A stretch of 64,000 nucleotides of DNA from Diploscapter coronatus. Taxonomy: Eukaryota; Nematoda; Chromadorea; Rhabditida; Rhabditidae. Position 1 is the stretch's first letter; each line of letters opens with the position of its first letter. A program made the translations under genes and the position numbers. The notes beneath the pieces are model-generated. The model was not told the origin of the DNA. It ran no database searches and was given only the letters and a program-made list of their open reading frames with translations. Shown one piece after another: positions 26,870-39,060 of this stretch. The stretch spans positions 39,765,201 through 39,829,200 of the forward strand of contig OZ038422.1 in assembly GCA_964036155.1 (NCBI GenBank). The letters run 5' to 3'.

Positions 26870-27944
26870 TCATTTTTCCGTTTGAAATTTTGGATTTATC
26901 TCAACATCATACAGAATTTTATAGGAAAAAAATCAGGATCTGAAGAGCGATCTGTAACAAAATTTGCTGTGATTCCCCGCTACATTTTTTTTAATACAAA
27001 TCGCTCGCCCAGACCAGAAAAATTCCCTAAAAAAAAAGTAGCGATAAATCCAAATTATCTATCTTTTCTTGATCTTTTTCGTGCCAAATTGTAGAATCCA
27101 AGTATGTAAGACATGTTCAAATCGGGTATATCCTTGCTATATATTCTATTCTCCCTCATTCCATGGTCATGAATGTATTTCTTCTGCAGCTTACCATTTT
27201 CAAGCCTATTTCATTTCTCCACTTTCCGGTGTCCTCATTTAAAAAATCGCTCTTTGTCAAATCAGCGCTCATTTTTACCAAAATTGTGCCATTTCGTAGT
27301 TTCCAGCTTATTTTTCGTGTAAATAATTGTTATCTTGGTCGATTCTGACTAGTCCCATATTTTGTTGCCAAATGAAATCGATTTGTTTAGATGTTACCTC
27401 TATTTTAACAATATACTCGATCATACATACAGGTTCATTAGCCTGATCTTCATATCTTTTGATTTTGAAACTTTATTTGTTCAATTCACGATTATTGATT
27501 GATTTTTAGGTCCAAAATCTCATGATGATAGAATCACCCAAACCACACAACAGACGGTCTTCATTTCTGATTACTTAAAGTTCAGGTACATTTCCTATTC
27601 TGTCTTATGTCTAAAATGCGATTTCCTTAGAAGATGGAAGTTGGCATTCAAAGAAGAAGAATTAGGATCTCTTGAAATTAAAAGGAAATGAAAAATAAAT
27701 TATGACTAACTTGAATTGCCGGCAATTTTAAAATGACACGAAGACGTTCACTATAGTTAGGGATAAACGAACGAAGGAAGGTAGGGAAAAATAACGTGGA
27801 AAAAGATAACTCACGTCCTCACGTGATTTCTCAGTTGTCGAATTCTCCGTTTCTGTTTGGCTTTATTAATTCGCGGCTAGATTAGATAGCTGAGCGATGC
27901 TTTGACGTTGTTTGGTTTCCCCTGTTTAGTTCTTCATCATTCAT
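26870..27944. other. Convergent 3' intergenic region
   Basis: The ATPase (plus) and the tetraspan gene (minus) end towards each other here. Apart from a hairpin-like repeat at about 26940-27010 I see no gene; open frames are AT-rich Phe/Ile/Leu artefacts. Confidence 0.5.
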
Positions 27945-30431
27945 TCATTCATCATCATTATTTTCCTCCTCTTTTTTGAAGTAGCGCCAAATCTTGTAAG
28001 CCACGATGATTCCCATCGTTTGGAGAGCGATGTCGATGCCCGAGAGCACCAACAGACCGACCCACGCGACCCACCACGACAAAGGCCCTGCAAAACGCAA
28101 ATCATGTTTTGTTGAAAATTAGAATATGACAGAATTATTGCAGAAGGTGATCTTATAAATGCGAAAATTGATGCATTCCATGTCAATATGCATTATGGGT
28201 GGTTAAGTTTGAAAATGAAACTAGTGCTGATAAGAAGAAAAACGGTATGAATATTCCATAAAAATCTACTAATTCTGCAATTTTCGATAAAACTAAAAAT
28301 AACAATTCACTTACATGCACCATATTTGTAGGCGTATTTTGGCTTGAACACGATCACAAACGCCATGATGAGCGAGACGGCTGCCAGAACGAGGCAGCAC
28401 AGCTAAAATGTGAACTGCTTTTTTAACTCGGTCTCATTTAAGTATTGAGTCGAATCGACGGAAATCGACGTACCCGCCCGACGATAAGCAGAAAGGCCAG
28501 CCGCCTTCGACCGTCGCTGCTCTTCATGAACAGAACGATGAACGTCAGCACTCCAATGGTCCACTCAACGGATTCCAATTTAATTTGAGATTTTTTTCTT
28601 TTACTTTTAGTCAATGATTTGTAAGAAGTGACTTATTGTAAAATTTCATCTACTTCATCCTTCATCTACTCGTAAATTTCATTCAATTTTACACCCACAT
28701 AGGTTAGGTTAAGGTAAGGTTGAATAGACTAAATCGGTCTCTTGTATTTTTTATTCCTAATTTATCCTTACTCTCTTGTACTTTTTGCTCCCTTTTTCAA
28801 TTTGATTTATCTGAGAATCTGAAATTCATAAAATTGCCTTACATTGAGTACAAGCATGACTATATAGAGCGCAAGTTCTGCACGAATCCACGTGATCGAA
28901 TCGATCATAACGAGAAAGACAGGCACCACGAAACTGTGCAGCGCCAATAGAACTAGCCACAACTGCAAACACTGCTAATTTTAGTTAATTTCGATGAAAA
29001 GTAATTTGAATCCAATTTCGAAAATTGTTCCAGATCCACATTTTGATAGTTTCGAATTAAAACCCCTTACCCTGATCCCTCCTCCACAAATGGACATGCT
29101 CATTCTGCTCTTCTCCATGTCTTCATCTCCAATCTTGCGCATTCCACTGTTACCACGCCTAAAATTACTTGTTACTTTCAATTCATCAAGTCAAATCAGG
29201 GATAGAATAGAGTGAATTTGTTTAACTTTGAACTAATTCATTCCGTCTTATTCCAAAGTTTCAAGCTTACTTTTTCTTCCCCTTCTTTTCGCCATTTCCC
29301 TTCTGTAATCAAAATCATACAATTTTAAAGTTCAAGAGAAATTTTAACTCTAAATGTCAAATTGTTCATGAAGCAATTGTGAACTGCAAGACATTACCAG
29401 TACAAGAGATGAAAAGTTAGTGTGGGAAAAGATATCGTATCCTACACTATTTTGCGAGCCCCTTGTAGCTACTATTCTCTTTTCCTTTCTCCATACTATT
29501 TCTCAGAAAAAGGGTAGTAATTACAAGAGGGCGGTGATAACTACAGTGAGCCTATTTTGCGTACATTTATTTTGTATTATTCACGATGTTATACATTTTA
29601 CAAATTGCAAAACGAATATTGTACCTGCAATCCTCCTTTCTTGTTCTTGCCCAATTTGGTATTGCCCTGTTTGCTCCGGACCCCTTTTTGCTTGCTCCTA
29701 ACGCCGTCCTGTCTGCTCCTGACGACTCCTTCCTTCTTGCTGCCAGCCCCCTGTTGTGGCGTTTTCAGCACACTGCCCTGGTTCGAGCGAGATTCCCCCG
29801 ATTTGCCCGACTTGCCGCTCTTCCTTCCCTCAGATTTCTCACTCCTACCGCTCTTTCCTGATTTGCTACTCTTCTGCTGCGACTTGTTCGATTTTTGGCT
29901 ACCTGCAAAAATTAGTTTTTAGATTTTTTAAATTCACTTCAAACTCCAACTTTATTGTACTTTATTAAATATTGAAGTTTAGATTGGACTTATATTAGAA
30001 TTTTTTTCTGAAGTTGGTTGAAGTTGAGGTTTAAGTGATATTTTTCAACCTTAACCTCATTTTAATTCGAAGTCGAATTTTTAAATTGTAACAAATGAAG
30101 CGAAGGTGTAATCTTTAGCTTCAACTTCATTTTAACTCAATTCACTTCATAGTTCAATTTGAGAAATTTGTCGAAAATGGATTGAAGTTGAGTCGCAATT
30201 TTTCAACTTCAAATTCCATGTTCTTCAATTCTCACCATTCTTCTTTCCACTGGGCGTCTTCTGCAGGGACTTTTTCTGTGACTTGTGATTCTTCACTTTC
30301 CTCTGATTCTCCTTCTCTTCATCTTCATCTTTCTCAGATTTGCCAGCCTCGTTTCTGTATGTCCTTTCTGCTCTGTCAGAACCCGAATCCGTCGATTCCA
30401 CGCCGATAATCTTTTCCTCTTCCCGTCGCAT
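27945..30431 (-). CDS. Four-helix membrane protein with a long basic Lys/Ser/Gly-rich N-terminal region
   Basis: The minus-strand gene starts at 30431 with MRREEEKIIGVESTDSGSD, a charged disordered segment. An exon at about 29626-29905 is extremely rich in Lys, Ser, Gly, Arg and Gln and contains tandem heptads of the form GVRSKQ/GVVRSRQ. A short basic exon (KGNGEKKGKKK) follows. The C-terminal half is hydrophobic: LWLVLLALHSFVVPVFLVMI, a second helix through WTIGVLTFIVLFMK, CCLVLAAVSLIMAFVIVF and WWVAWVGLLVLSGIDIAL. That makes about four membrane segments, then an acidic tail EEENNDDE before the stop at 27945-27947. The arrangement resembles small nematode tetraspan proteins of unknown function; I cannot name a family. 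The basic half would face the cytosol if no signal peptide is used, which is inferred from the absence of one. Confidence 0.72.
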
Positions 30432-31062
30432 CGCTTGACGAGGTAATGATCATTTTGGAAATTTTTAAATCTTCAATTTTATGCAAAAGTGATGCATTCT
30501 AATTTTTAAGAGACATTTCACGAGTAACTAACGAGGGTCCGGACAATTGCAAAAGTGTCCCGGATCCCTTTTTGTGAACGGCCATTCCATCTTATCTTTC
30601 ATGTTTGGCTTTCTACAAACATTTCTTTTAAACAAATCTTAAACGGCAAGCATTTCTTCTATTTTCTATCCTAAGATCGATTTTCGATATGCTATCAATT
30701 ATTTATTGTTTTTCTTGAATTTATTCGACCGCATTCAAAACACAAAATTAAATTTTCTGGTAATGACATTGTCTCAAATGATGGAGAGTAAATGACAGGT
30801 CAGGCCTGTCTGAAGTTCGACAAAATCGAACTTTGACTTAACTTGAACTGAACTGAATTTCTAGACAGTTCGAAGTTCAGTTCGTAAAACCCTGATTAAA
30901 ATGAATATTTATTTCAATTACAATTTCCCTTCATCACTTTTGGATGTGTTCGAGAGTTGTCTGTATAATGTGCATTGAAATTAAATTATTATTATTTGAC
31001 ATTTTATTGAATAGAATTTCTATAAGAAACCTAAGATTATTATAATCACAAAAAGTTTTATT
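30432..31062. other. Intergenic region with dispersed and duplicated repeats
   Basis: About 30522-30577 holds a GGGTCCGGACAATTGC and GTGTCCCGGATCC block that recurs inverted at about 56005-56070. From about 30690 to 31000 the sequence is shared with 38705-39010, and its 30810-31000 part also with 33060-33240. These are the 3' flanks of the three kelch copies, so the duplication unit included downstream sequence. Confidence 0.55.
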
Positions 31063-32380
31063 TTATGCTAATTCTCCGACTTCACGCCATTCATTCGTTT
31101 GTGGATCGTATTCCTCGATTGAACTATAAAACTTATCCGATAGCCATGACAAGAACAATGATCGTTTTTGAAATCTAAATTACAAATATTTCGTATAAAA
31201 ATATGCAAAATCTCAGCTTACCCTCCGATTGCGTACAATTTCCCATTCTCAGCAACAAGCGAATGACGATATCTTCCATAATTCATATCAGCGACTCGAG
31301 AAGTTCGACTGTCAACTGGAGCTGAGGGATCAAAACACAGACAGGATTTGAATGCCTTAGGATAATAATCATCACTAAATATATAATGATACTTATTTAT
31401 CATACAAAACTAACGACTTCCATAGTCCTCCAGTTATATAAATTTTTCCATTTAGCGATGCAACTCCGAACTCAACTCGTTCTTCTGGAATCTCTCCAAT
31501 TTCAATCCATTCCCGTTCATCGTCTGATAATCGATATATCTTTTTATTATCATCTCCACCAATAACTGAATATCCATAATTACAATAATGAATATGCTAT
31601 AATGTGACTGTATAAAATTTTATCGCATATTATTGTTTGAGCACGTCTAATTGGATGAGGAAATGTAGGTCCTGCTTGCCATTTTCCATCTATTAAAATC
31701 TGAACAAATTATTTCATTGACTTTCATTCGATTGCCTTACATCCACACGGTCTGTCATTATATCCCTTTTAAGATCCCATCCACCCAAATAATACAATTT
31801 GTCTTTGAAATAAGCCACAGACCCAATGTCATGCCATTCAGGAGGATCTGGTCCTGCAAAGAATGCAACAAAATTAAACCAATATATTGGCCTCTGTAAT
31901 GCTACCTCTAATGATTTGTCGAGTATTCAGATCAAAAATTTCAAACGATTTGTCATAAGGTCTAATTGCGAAAATCTAAAATTTACAACATTGACAATGC
32001 CAAATAAAATAATCTACCTTATCTTTTGTTGTTGCTACTTCATATGGCCAGAAATCATCAGCAAATCTCGCAATCTCCTCAACAAAATTGGTATGCGAAT
32101 CAAACAGACAAATTCTTCCTTCATTACCATTGCTGCTTTTATAAGGCACTAAATAGTAAAATTAATTTTCGCTCATACAAGAAGTATTTTTCTACGATAG
32201 AATAAAGTTTTATTCCTGCTATTTGATTGAGAATTTTGATCGATCTTCAAAGAGTTACCAGATTCCTGCTGTAATTCATTCATATAAATGTTAATTATGG
32301 TAATGAACTAGCACCTGCTGACTTTGAAGAGCCAGAGTAACAAAACTGGCCAAAAGAAATGTGCATAACATATTTCTCAT
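31063..32380 (-). CDS. Secreted kelch-repeat protein (no BTB domain)
   Basis: The first exon encodes a clear signal peptide (MRNMLCTFLLASFVTLALQS). Later exons encode kelch blades with the usual Tyr-x-x-Gly-Gly doublets: KDKLYYLGGWD, ILYIIGGDDNKK, GKIYITGG and GKLYAIGG, each with following Trp or Tyr. The last exon ends EEYDPQTNEWREVGELA and TAA at 31063-31065. About 340-350 residues are predicted. Two introns of about 43-46 bp are needed and both have good GT/AG ends in phase. There is no BTB, BACK or membrane domain, so a secreted beta-propeller is inferred. Kelch proteins are usually intracellular, making the signal peptide the odd feature. Two relatives lie at 33312-33516 (fragment) and 39061-40131. 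Function unknown. Confidence 0.78.
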
Positions 32381-33311
32381 CAAAGCGCCTACTTATCCTG
32401 AACGGATCTGACTGAAAAATTAGAATATATTTGTCTTAATGGTTTATTAAAGTCACACAGGTTTCAGACTAATTGGATTAGTGTTTACAAAGTTATTAAT
32501 TTTTTTTCGAAAAAATAGGGACAAAAGAAACGCGTATGATGTTAAGGGGCATTCTTTGTAAGAATCGGGCATAGCCTGCACAGGTATGAAAAGTCCTAAA
32601 GACCAAAGTTGGTAATATGGTTGGGTATCCCTATGGGCCCTATTTTATGATGGTGCGTCTCCTTTCCTAGTCACCTTGCCTGTCTCTAACTAGATGGGTA
32701 CCGTCATTTCCAGGCAGCCCGGGGTTCAGATCATTTTCTCAGCGTTATTACCGAGCTGGTTTGATCGGGGAATTAGGGTAATAACGCGAGAGAAATTTTA
32801 TGAGTTGTGTATGGTTCGGCACTTCATACAATTCAAAATGATGATAATGGCTATGAATCACGATAAAAAAACTATCAATATTTTGAAACACTGAGGCAAA
32901 GCTTCGTGATGTGAAGAAGATTGTGTAACAAGATCAATGTATTTGTTGATCTTAAGAGAAAGTATTTGCAAGGCTCGAACAACTGTCCGCATTTCAGAAA
33001 AAGTCTCATAAACCGTGATTTATATGAAAAATGGTCGTTAGATTACACAAAGAAAACTTTTGCTATAGAAGATTTTTGAAAAAAAACTGAACGTTAATTT
33101 GAATTGAACTTCCAGACAGTTCGAAGTTCAGTTCGTACAACTCTGATTAAAAGGAATATTTATTTCAGTTGCAATTATCCCTCATCACTTTTGGATGTCT
33201 TCGAGAGTTGTCTGTGTCATGTTTATTAAAATTTCTAATAATAGTCGAATAAAGATAATGTTCATAAAATATAATATGCCAAATAAAAGGGTTACATGGT
33301 ATTAAACTGAA
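32381..33311. other. Intergenic region
   Basis: No gene is supported. A GACCAAAGTTGGTA motif at about 32600 recalls the end of the foldback family (see 38491). A short inverted pair GCGTTATTACC/GGTAATAACGC lies at about 32739-32787. About 33060-33240 is a copy of the kelch 3' flank. Confidence 0.45.
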
Positions 33312-33516
33312 TTATTCAAATTCTAATTTTCCAACTTCTCGCCATTTATTCGTTTGTGGATCGTATTCCTCAATTGAATTACAAACATTTTCATGTAAAA
33401 ATTCTTGATATCTAGGTTAACAGATATTTTGTATAAGATATGGAAAATCTCAGCTCATCCTCCGATTGCATACATTCTTCTATTTGCGACAACGAGCGAA
33501 TGATAATATCGAAATT
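33312..33516 (-). pseudogene. Truncated kelch paralogue (last two exons only)
   Basis: The minus strand encodes YHSLVVANRRMYAIGG, an intron, then a last exon EEYDPQTNKWREVGKLEFE and stop. Both match the end of the complete kelch gene at 31063-32380. Similarity stops abruptly at about 33516, where a GC-rich hairpin sequence (GCCAGCGGAGGCTGGC) begins. Everything upstream (signal peptide and first blades) is absent, so this is a 5'-truncated copy. Confidence 0.75.
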
Positions 33517-33903
33517 CTAACAGCCAGCGGAGGCTGGCACTAGAACGACTAGCGAGCGGACGCAAAGCGAGGAATTTCTAGTACAATGTGAATATATATT
33601 ATGGCAAAATATAGATTTTGATATCTTCACACCAGAACCAAAAAATCCAACGATGACGGTAGTGGTAGGTGAAGTATTTGTGAATTTCATTCGGTGAGTT
33701 GTGAGTGAGACTCGATTGGGCCAAGCAGTCACCTACGAAGGTGAAATGCCTAACCCATACTTGAGTATGAAATCGATTTGAGGCTGTGAGTGAGAGGTTT
33801 CTATTTTCAAGCTCAGTCACGAGATCGGTCAAGTAATCGGAATTCTGCTTTTCCCTAAAAGTTGATAATTTAAAAACTTTCTACAAGGAATCGGCAGCTA
33901 CTA

Positions 33904-34185
33904 GAGGCTCGACTTTGTAAAACGACCTAATGCAATGTGAAACTGGAGAGGGTGGTTGGATAGCAGCAGCGTGCTTTTCCAATCTACGCTCCGTACCGCC
34001 CGACCATAGGTATTCGCTGGGCATTATTCTTGTCGCGTGGCTATATAATGCGCTTTTGCAGCCGATTGTATTAACAGAATGCAAATTTTCAAAATCCTGG
34101 AGACGGGCAAAAACGGAAAGCAGATTTGAAAGTCTCGCGACCTCAGTTTCACACTACATAGATCGTTTTACAAGGTCGAAACTCC
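33904..34185. repeat. Small element with inverted ends of about 45 bp
   Basis: GAGGCTCGACTTTGTAAAAC at 33904, followed by GACC and CAATGTGAAACTG, is mirrored at the right end by CAGTTTCACACTAC and CGTTTTACAAGGTCGAAACT up to about 34185. The length (about 280 bp) and lack of coding suggest a MITE. Confidence 0.5.
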
Positions 34186-34404
34186 GGTATTTGCTAATTC
34201 TTTATCAGAGAATTCATGAATCACTCTTATCATTTGCGTTTTCTTTTGCAACGATCAGATAGTTGTTAAATTGGGTGCAATTCCTTTTATTGAGATAATA
34301 GAGAAAGAAAGGTAAAAGCGGTTTGAAAGAGCACAAAGAAATTACCGATGACTATAGCATGACCATGTGAATATTTGATTGGCAGTAAATAGTCCACTCA
34401 CTAC

Positions 34405-37201
34405 TTACCATATGACTTCGTCGATTTTCTTCCGATTATCTCGGAAGAACTCCTCATTTTCCGCGATATTGCTTTCACTTGGTTCATGGACAGAAGCGAA
34501 CACTACCAAATCGCGTTTATAATCACGGATAATCTTGCAGCGGGTTTCAGGGCAGATTGCCAAATAACGATCCGTATCACCGTTACGAGACACAATAACA
34601 TATCGTTTCAAACTGCAATTTTAAACCTGCTCACTCTAGGAATATTATTAAAATGAATTATAGTACGTCGGACTTCCACTCATTTCTAGGTTTCTCAGAA
34701 TTCGATCGGCCAAGTCTTTATAAAAAAGACCTATCACAGTCTTAGGTGAAGGAAATGATTTTAAAATTTCCTCTGTTATTACTGCACTATCGCAGGCGCG
34801 GTGGCTTCTATTCTGAAAGTGTCAAAATTTGCTCTTGTAATTTTAACTTTTTTACTGTACGATAAAGCCTCTAATAGAAGCATCCCCTTCCCTCTCGCCT
34901 CCTGTGACTATATTCACGAAACTCTGGGAAGGCTCTCGTTTTCTACACTATTCTTCCTCCCTAGAGAGGATCAGTAAATCTCTTTGAGTTTTGCGAATAT
35001 GGCCACTGATGGTTCTTGAAAAATAGAAGCCTCCCTATACCCCCAACTAGAGTGGGATTGAACAACAAAATTCCCTGTGCTTCTATTAGGGCTTTCATCA
35101 CACACACATATATAACGTAATGAAATTACCATCGCCAAATCATAATACGATTCGAGATATTCGGTAACAGAATCCAGTTCTCGGTCAATTTCATAATAAT
35201 AATTTTCTCGTGACTGGTTATTTGTGTACACAAGTGGACCACAAATTGTCGCTCCCACTGCCTAGAAATTTGAAATCATGCATGTATTAGGGTTCGCTAA
35301 AATGGACTATGAAAATTATTAGCTTACCAGACTGTGAAGTGAACTCATGATGATATTAGAAAAAGCTGATAGCGACGTTCGATTGCATCGCTCGCCGTAG
35401 AAGACCCAATCGAGTTGGCATTTTCTAATATATAAACGATAAGAGATTTCCGTTTGCATTTTATACCCCTGTTTCTTCCGTTCCTTTCCCAATGCACCAA
35501 CAGCTTTGTCGTAGGCTTCTTCCATATCCAGTGGCTCAGTAGAGTGTCTTTCGACTTCCTTCCAGAAATGTTCAAGAACCTCACTTAAAGTTTCTTTATG
35601 GCGTGTTGTTGCGTAATACGCAATTTCTGAAATCATATTTAAAAAGTAATTTGGTTTAATATTTTGTCTTGATATCTTTTTCAGTTATCTTTCAAATATT
35701 TATACAAAAAAATTATTACTTGATCGAACTAGTAGTGGCAAACTTCCGTTTGCCGACAACTCATCCATAAAATCCGAAAATTTTTCCTCATCGAACGAGC
35801 TTGGATTTTTTCGACACTTATTAATTAGTCTCGTGTTGATAAACTAAATAAACATTAAACATAGAATCAGTCATTGTTTAAACATACCGCCAAAATCGCC
35901 TTTGGAGAAAATATGCTATCCGTGCATAGGCCTCCCATATTAGTGACTTCCCTATCCGATATATTGTATTTGATTGTAGATAGAGTCGAGTCTGAGAGCA
36001 TATGACTCCTCTCCATCACTGACTAAATAAACGGATAAGCAGGCATATGACTTTGATTCATGGGCCTGGATTTGATTAGTCAGGCCCTGGCTAAGACTCA
36101 AAATCGGTCAAGCCCAGAGCCAGACCCAGATTTGGAATTAAAAACACAAAATAAGGTATCAGAGTAGGCCCTAGGCTTCATAAATTGCTTAAAATGATAT
36201 GTCTTTTAGAAGATTAAGTTCGAAGTAAAACTGTACATCTAAGAAGTCGTCGACATCATGTTCATTAGCGATATAATGTATCTCTTCCATCATACTTTTA
36301 TGGATTTGATCCAGCTTTTCACGTAGTCTCTTTTCAAGATTTTCAAGTCCTTGAACCAAAGGATCAACTGGCTGAAACTGATGATTTTCAACAACAAATT
36401 TACAATCTATCAATATCAATTCACTATTTAAAAATATGAAGGCACATCTAGAGATGCCTGACGTATTTATAAAATTGTTAATCATATGTTTATGGTTCAT
36501 GATAGACGATTTAGAGGATCATCCGAACCTCACTTCTTTTTAGATCTCCAACAATGGTTCGACCTGAGCAAAATTTTGGCCATTTTAGTACGGATATTTT
36601 TTTTAATGCTGTTTCCCAATTTTTTTCGAAGAGCGATTTTCGCTATTTTCACCGAAGATAACAAATCATAATTTTAAATGTGCGAACCTTGTCCCGATAT
36701 ATAAGAGTCTAAGAATTGAACATCATTCTACTTGGGAATGAAATTTTATCCTTGAGACCTGAAAATTAGTACGCAGATATTTTCAGTCACGAGGACATCG
36801 GATTTGAATTCCGAATATTCAAAAACTCGCATATACCGATTTTCAATTCCTTAAAATTTCAAGATGAACTCCATTCCTAGTTGAAATGATGTCCGATTCC
36901 TACGGGAACTCTAATATTGTGAACCGCGTTGATGTGCTTACCGAAACCATGGCCTTTATGAGCCTTTCAATGAGTGCTCCTGCTTCCAATTGTGTAGGAA
37001 CTGCATTGGGATTGTAGCGAGAGGAAGATTTATCCAATTCTCCTGTCTCTATTACACTGCCGACGTGCCCAACTAGTTTTTGAGCCAAATCATCATAGCG
37101 ATCACCTAGAATTATGTGTTGCTTGTGGAGAAGGGTAGAATACTTTTACAACCTTGAATCGATGGAAATAAAAATAGCAAAAAAATAAATAGCTTTTTCA
37201 T
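34405..37201 (-). CDS. Putative secreted protein of about 470 residues, family unrecognised
   Basis: Starting at 37201 the minus strand encodes a signal peptide (MKKLFIFLLFLFPSIQG). In-phase exons follow: DRYDDLAQKLVGHVGSVIET, PLVQGLENLEKRLREKLDQI, SVMERSHMLSDSTLSTIKYN, FSDFMDELSANGSLPLLVRS, HKETLSEVLEHFWKEVERHS and RLYIRKCQLDWVFYGERCNR, AVGATICGPLVYTNN, RACDSAVITEEILKSF and finally LKRYVIVSRNGDTDRYLAIC, ending EVIW. The protein is helical and charged with scattered Cys, and no membrane helix follows the signal peptide. I do not recognise it. The final TGG TAA overlaps a perfect GTAAGT donor (TG then GTAAGT), so one more exon could exist; AATAAA on the minus strand near 34290 limits how far. 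Several exons use weak donors (GTACAG, GTCGAC), so the middle is less certain. It lies between two kelch copies on the same strand. Confidence 0.6.
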
Positions 37202-38064
37202 TGTCCAAAACTGATACCCCAATTTGTTCCGATCAAATAGCTACCAATTATCGTCTGACCTAAAAATATTAATTTGAAAGTGCATAAACGAGGAGCTCGG
37301 CAATACGTGTGTTTTTGATGATATTGATCAGAAATATGCAAGCTACTAGTGTGCGATTTACCAAGAAAAAGCCTTTAATGATATTATGAGAGAATGAAGA
37401 AACGTTTGTTTGATACAACATTTATAAGGTAAAGGCCAGGGATGTACGGACCCAGGCATTAATTAATGTCCGGATTCGGGTCGGGTCCTTCTCGAAAAAA
37501 ATTTAAATGCCCGGTCCCAATTTTTACGGACTGCGTACATTCCTAGTAAAGACTCATTGTTAAAAAACAGAAAAAGAATAAGCGAATCTAACTGGGGAAA
37601 AATATGAGAAAAATCGAAACTACAAAGCACAACATAAAAAGAATAACTGAAGATTTTTATATGCCTTTGGCACGTGAAGAGCAAGAAATCTCAGTCAGCC
37701 GATTTTTGTTTTTATAAAATGGCTCCATTTCGCTCTCAAACGATCAAATAGACATCAAGTAGGGATAAAAAATAAATGAAAAATATCTGTAAATATTTCT
37801 TATCTATCATCATGCGTTTGCATAAGCGACTACTGAGAAATATTAAGCGTAAAATGGTGTTCTTATATTTCATATAATAATTTGAAAACAATCGATTAAA
37901 AATTATCACTTCCTTTACTTACAATAGAAGAATAATTGTTCGATTTAGCAGAATCATATACTTAGCAAACGTTAATAATAAATGCTAAGCTAGCAGTTGG
38001 CAGAAAAGAAAAACCCGCAGCTATCAATAGAGAGAGAATATGTGAGCAACAAAGAAAAACAAAA
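37202..38064. other. Intergenic region
   Basis: Likely the upstream region of the secreted gene ending at 34405. It is AT-rich and I see no gene or clear repeat before the inverted-repeat arm starting near 38065. Confidence 0.45.
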
Positions 38065-38430
38065 GCTTTGTGCTCGATCGCACCAATTTTTCATCAATTT
38101 TGAATTTTTGGTCTTGATCTTTCGATCTTTTCGCTGGTCAGAAACTTTTGCCCATTTGCCTGACTCCGCGATTTTGTTTATCACTCTTTTTCTCTATTCT
38201 ATTGTTCCCTTGTCATCCCTCGATAAAGAGATGACCTCCTCCTCTATCGTGCCTCCAAAACTGGGTTCTTTTTATCGGATAGGGCAGAACACGGCTGCTC
38301 TGTTATTTTTGCCCCATTCCTCAAGATGAAATAAATCTTCAAACTCGACTAAGGGCTCAAGTCAAACCGCATGGACAGAAATAGTGCCGTCGATAGCACC
38401 CGAGAAAAATACCGACAGGAAACACATTCT
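38065..38430 (+). repeat. Left copy of a 365-bp repeat, inverted relative to 42255-42620
   Basis: It includes GATCGCACCAATTTTT, CGATCTTTTCGCTGGTCAG, AGGGCAGAACACGGCTGCTC and GGGCTCAAGTCAAACCGCAT. Each block appears reverse-complemented and in reverse order at 42255-42620. The outer halves are well conserved and the middle has diverged. Confidence 0.75.
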
Positions 38431-38490
38431 TTTCCGTGACCTGCATAAGCTTCTCTCTAATACACATTCCTGCAATTATTACAACATTAA

Positions 38491-38695
38491 GCACTGAGAA
38501 TGATTGTCAGGAAAGACCAAAGTTGGTATTTCCAGGGATCCTCAAATAGGGCTGATTTTCACATATGTTGTTCAGTTTTTCACGCTTATTCTGATGATGC
38601 AATTCGTTTTTCGAAAATGGCTACTAATTACCGTACTTTCCGGAATAACTCACTTCAGAGTGGGTATTTTCGAGGGGTGTGTTAACATAAGTTGA
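38491..38695. repeat. Solo arm of the foldback family
   Basis: The blocks GTCAGGAAAGACCAAAGT, ATTTCCAGGGATCCTCAAAT and TTGTTCAGTTTTTCACGCT match the outer arms of the 44473-46152 foldback element, but no inverted partner lies nearby. Confidence 0.65.
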
Positions 38696-39060
38696 TCAAT
38701 CTTCGTATATGCTATCAATTATGTATTGTTTTTCTTGAGTTTATTCGACTGCATTTAAAATAAATAAACTTTTCTGGTAATGACATTGTCGCAGATAATG
38801 GAGAGTAAATGACAGGATCAGGGCTATCTGAAGTTCAAAAAAATCGAACTTGAACTGAATTGAACCTCCAGACAGTTCGAAGTTCAGTTCAGTTTGTACA
38901 ACCCTGATTAAAAGGAATATTTATTTCAGTTACAATTTTCAGCGTTTTCATTGGATGTCTTCGGGAGTTGTCTGTATTATGTGCATTGAAATTAAACTAT
39001 CATTTCACATTTTATTGAATAAAATTACAATATGAAATCTGGGATTTTTATAATCAAGTT

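Noticed and set aside
31560..31640. In-frame stops in the kelch gene suggesting a pseudogene
   Set aside because: A short intron starting GTCACATTATAG and ending GGATATTCAG removes them; the paralogue at 39.5 kb has the same intron.
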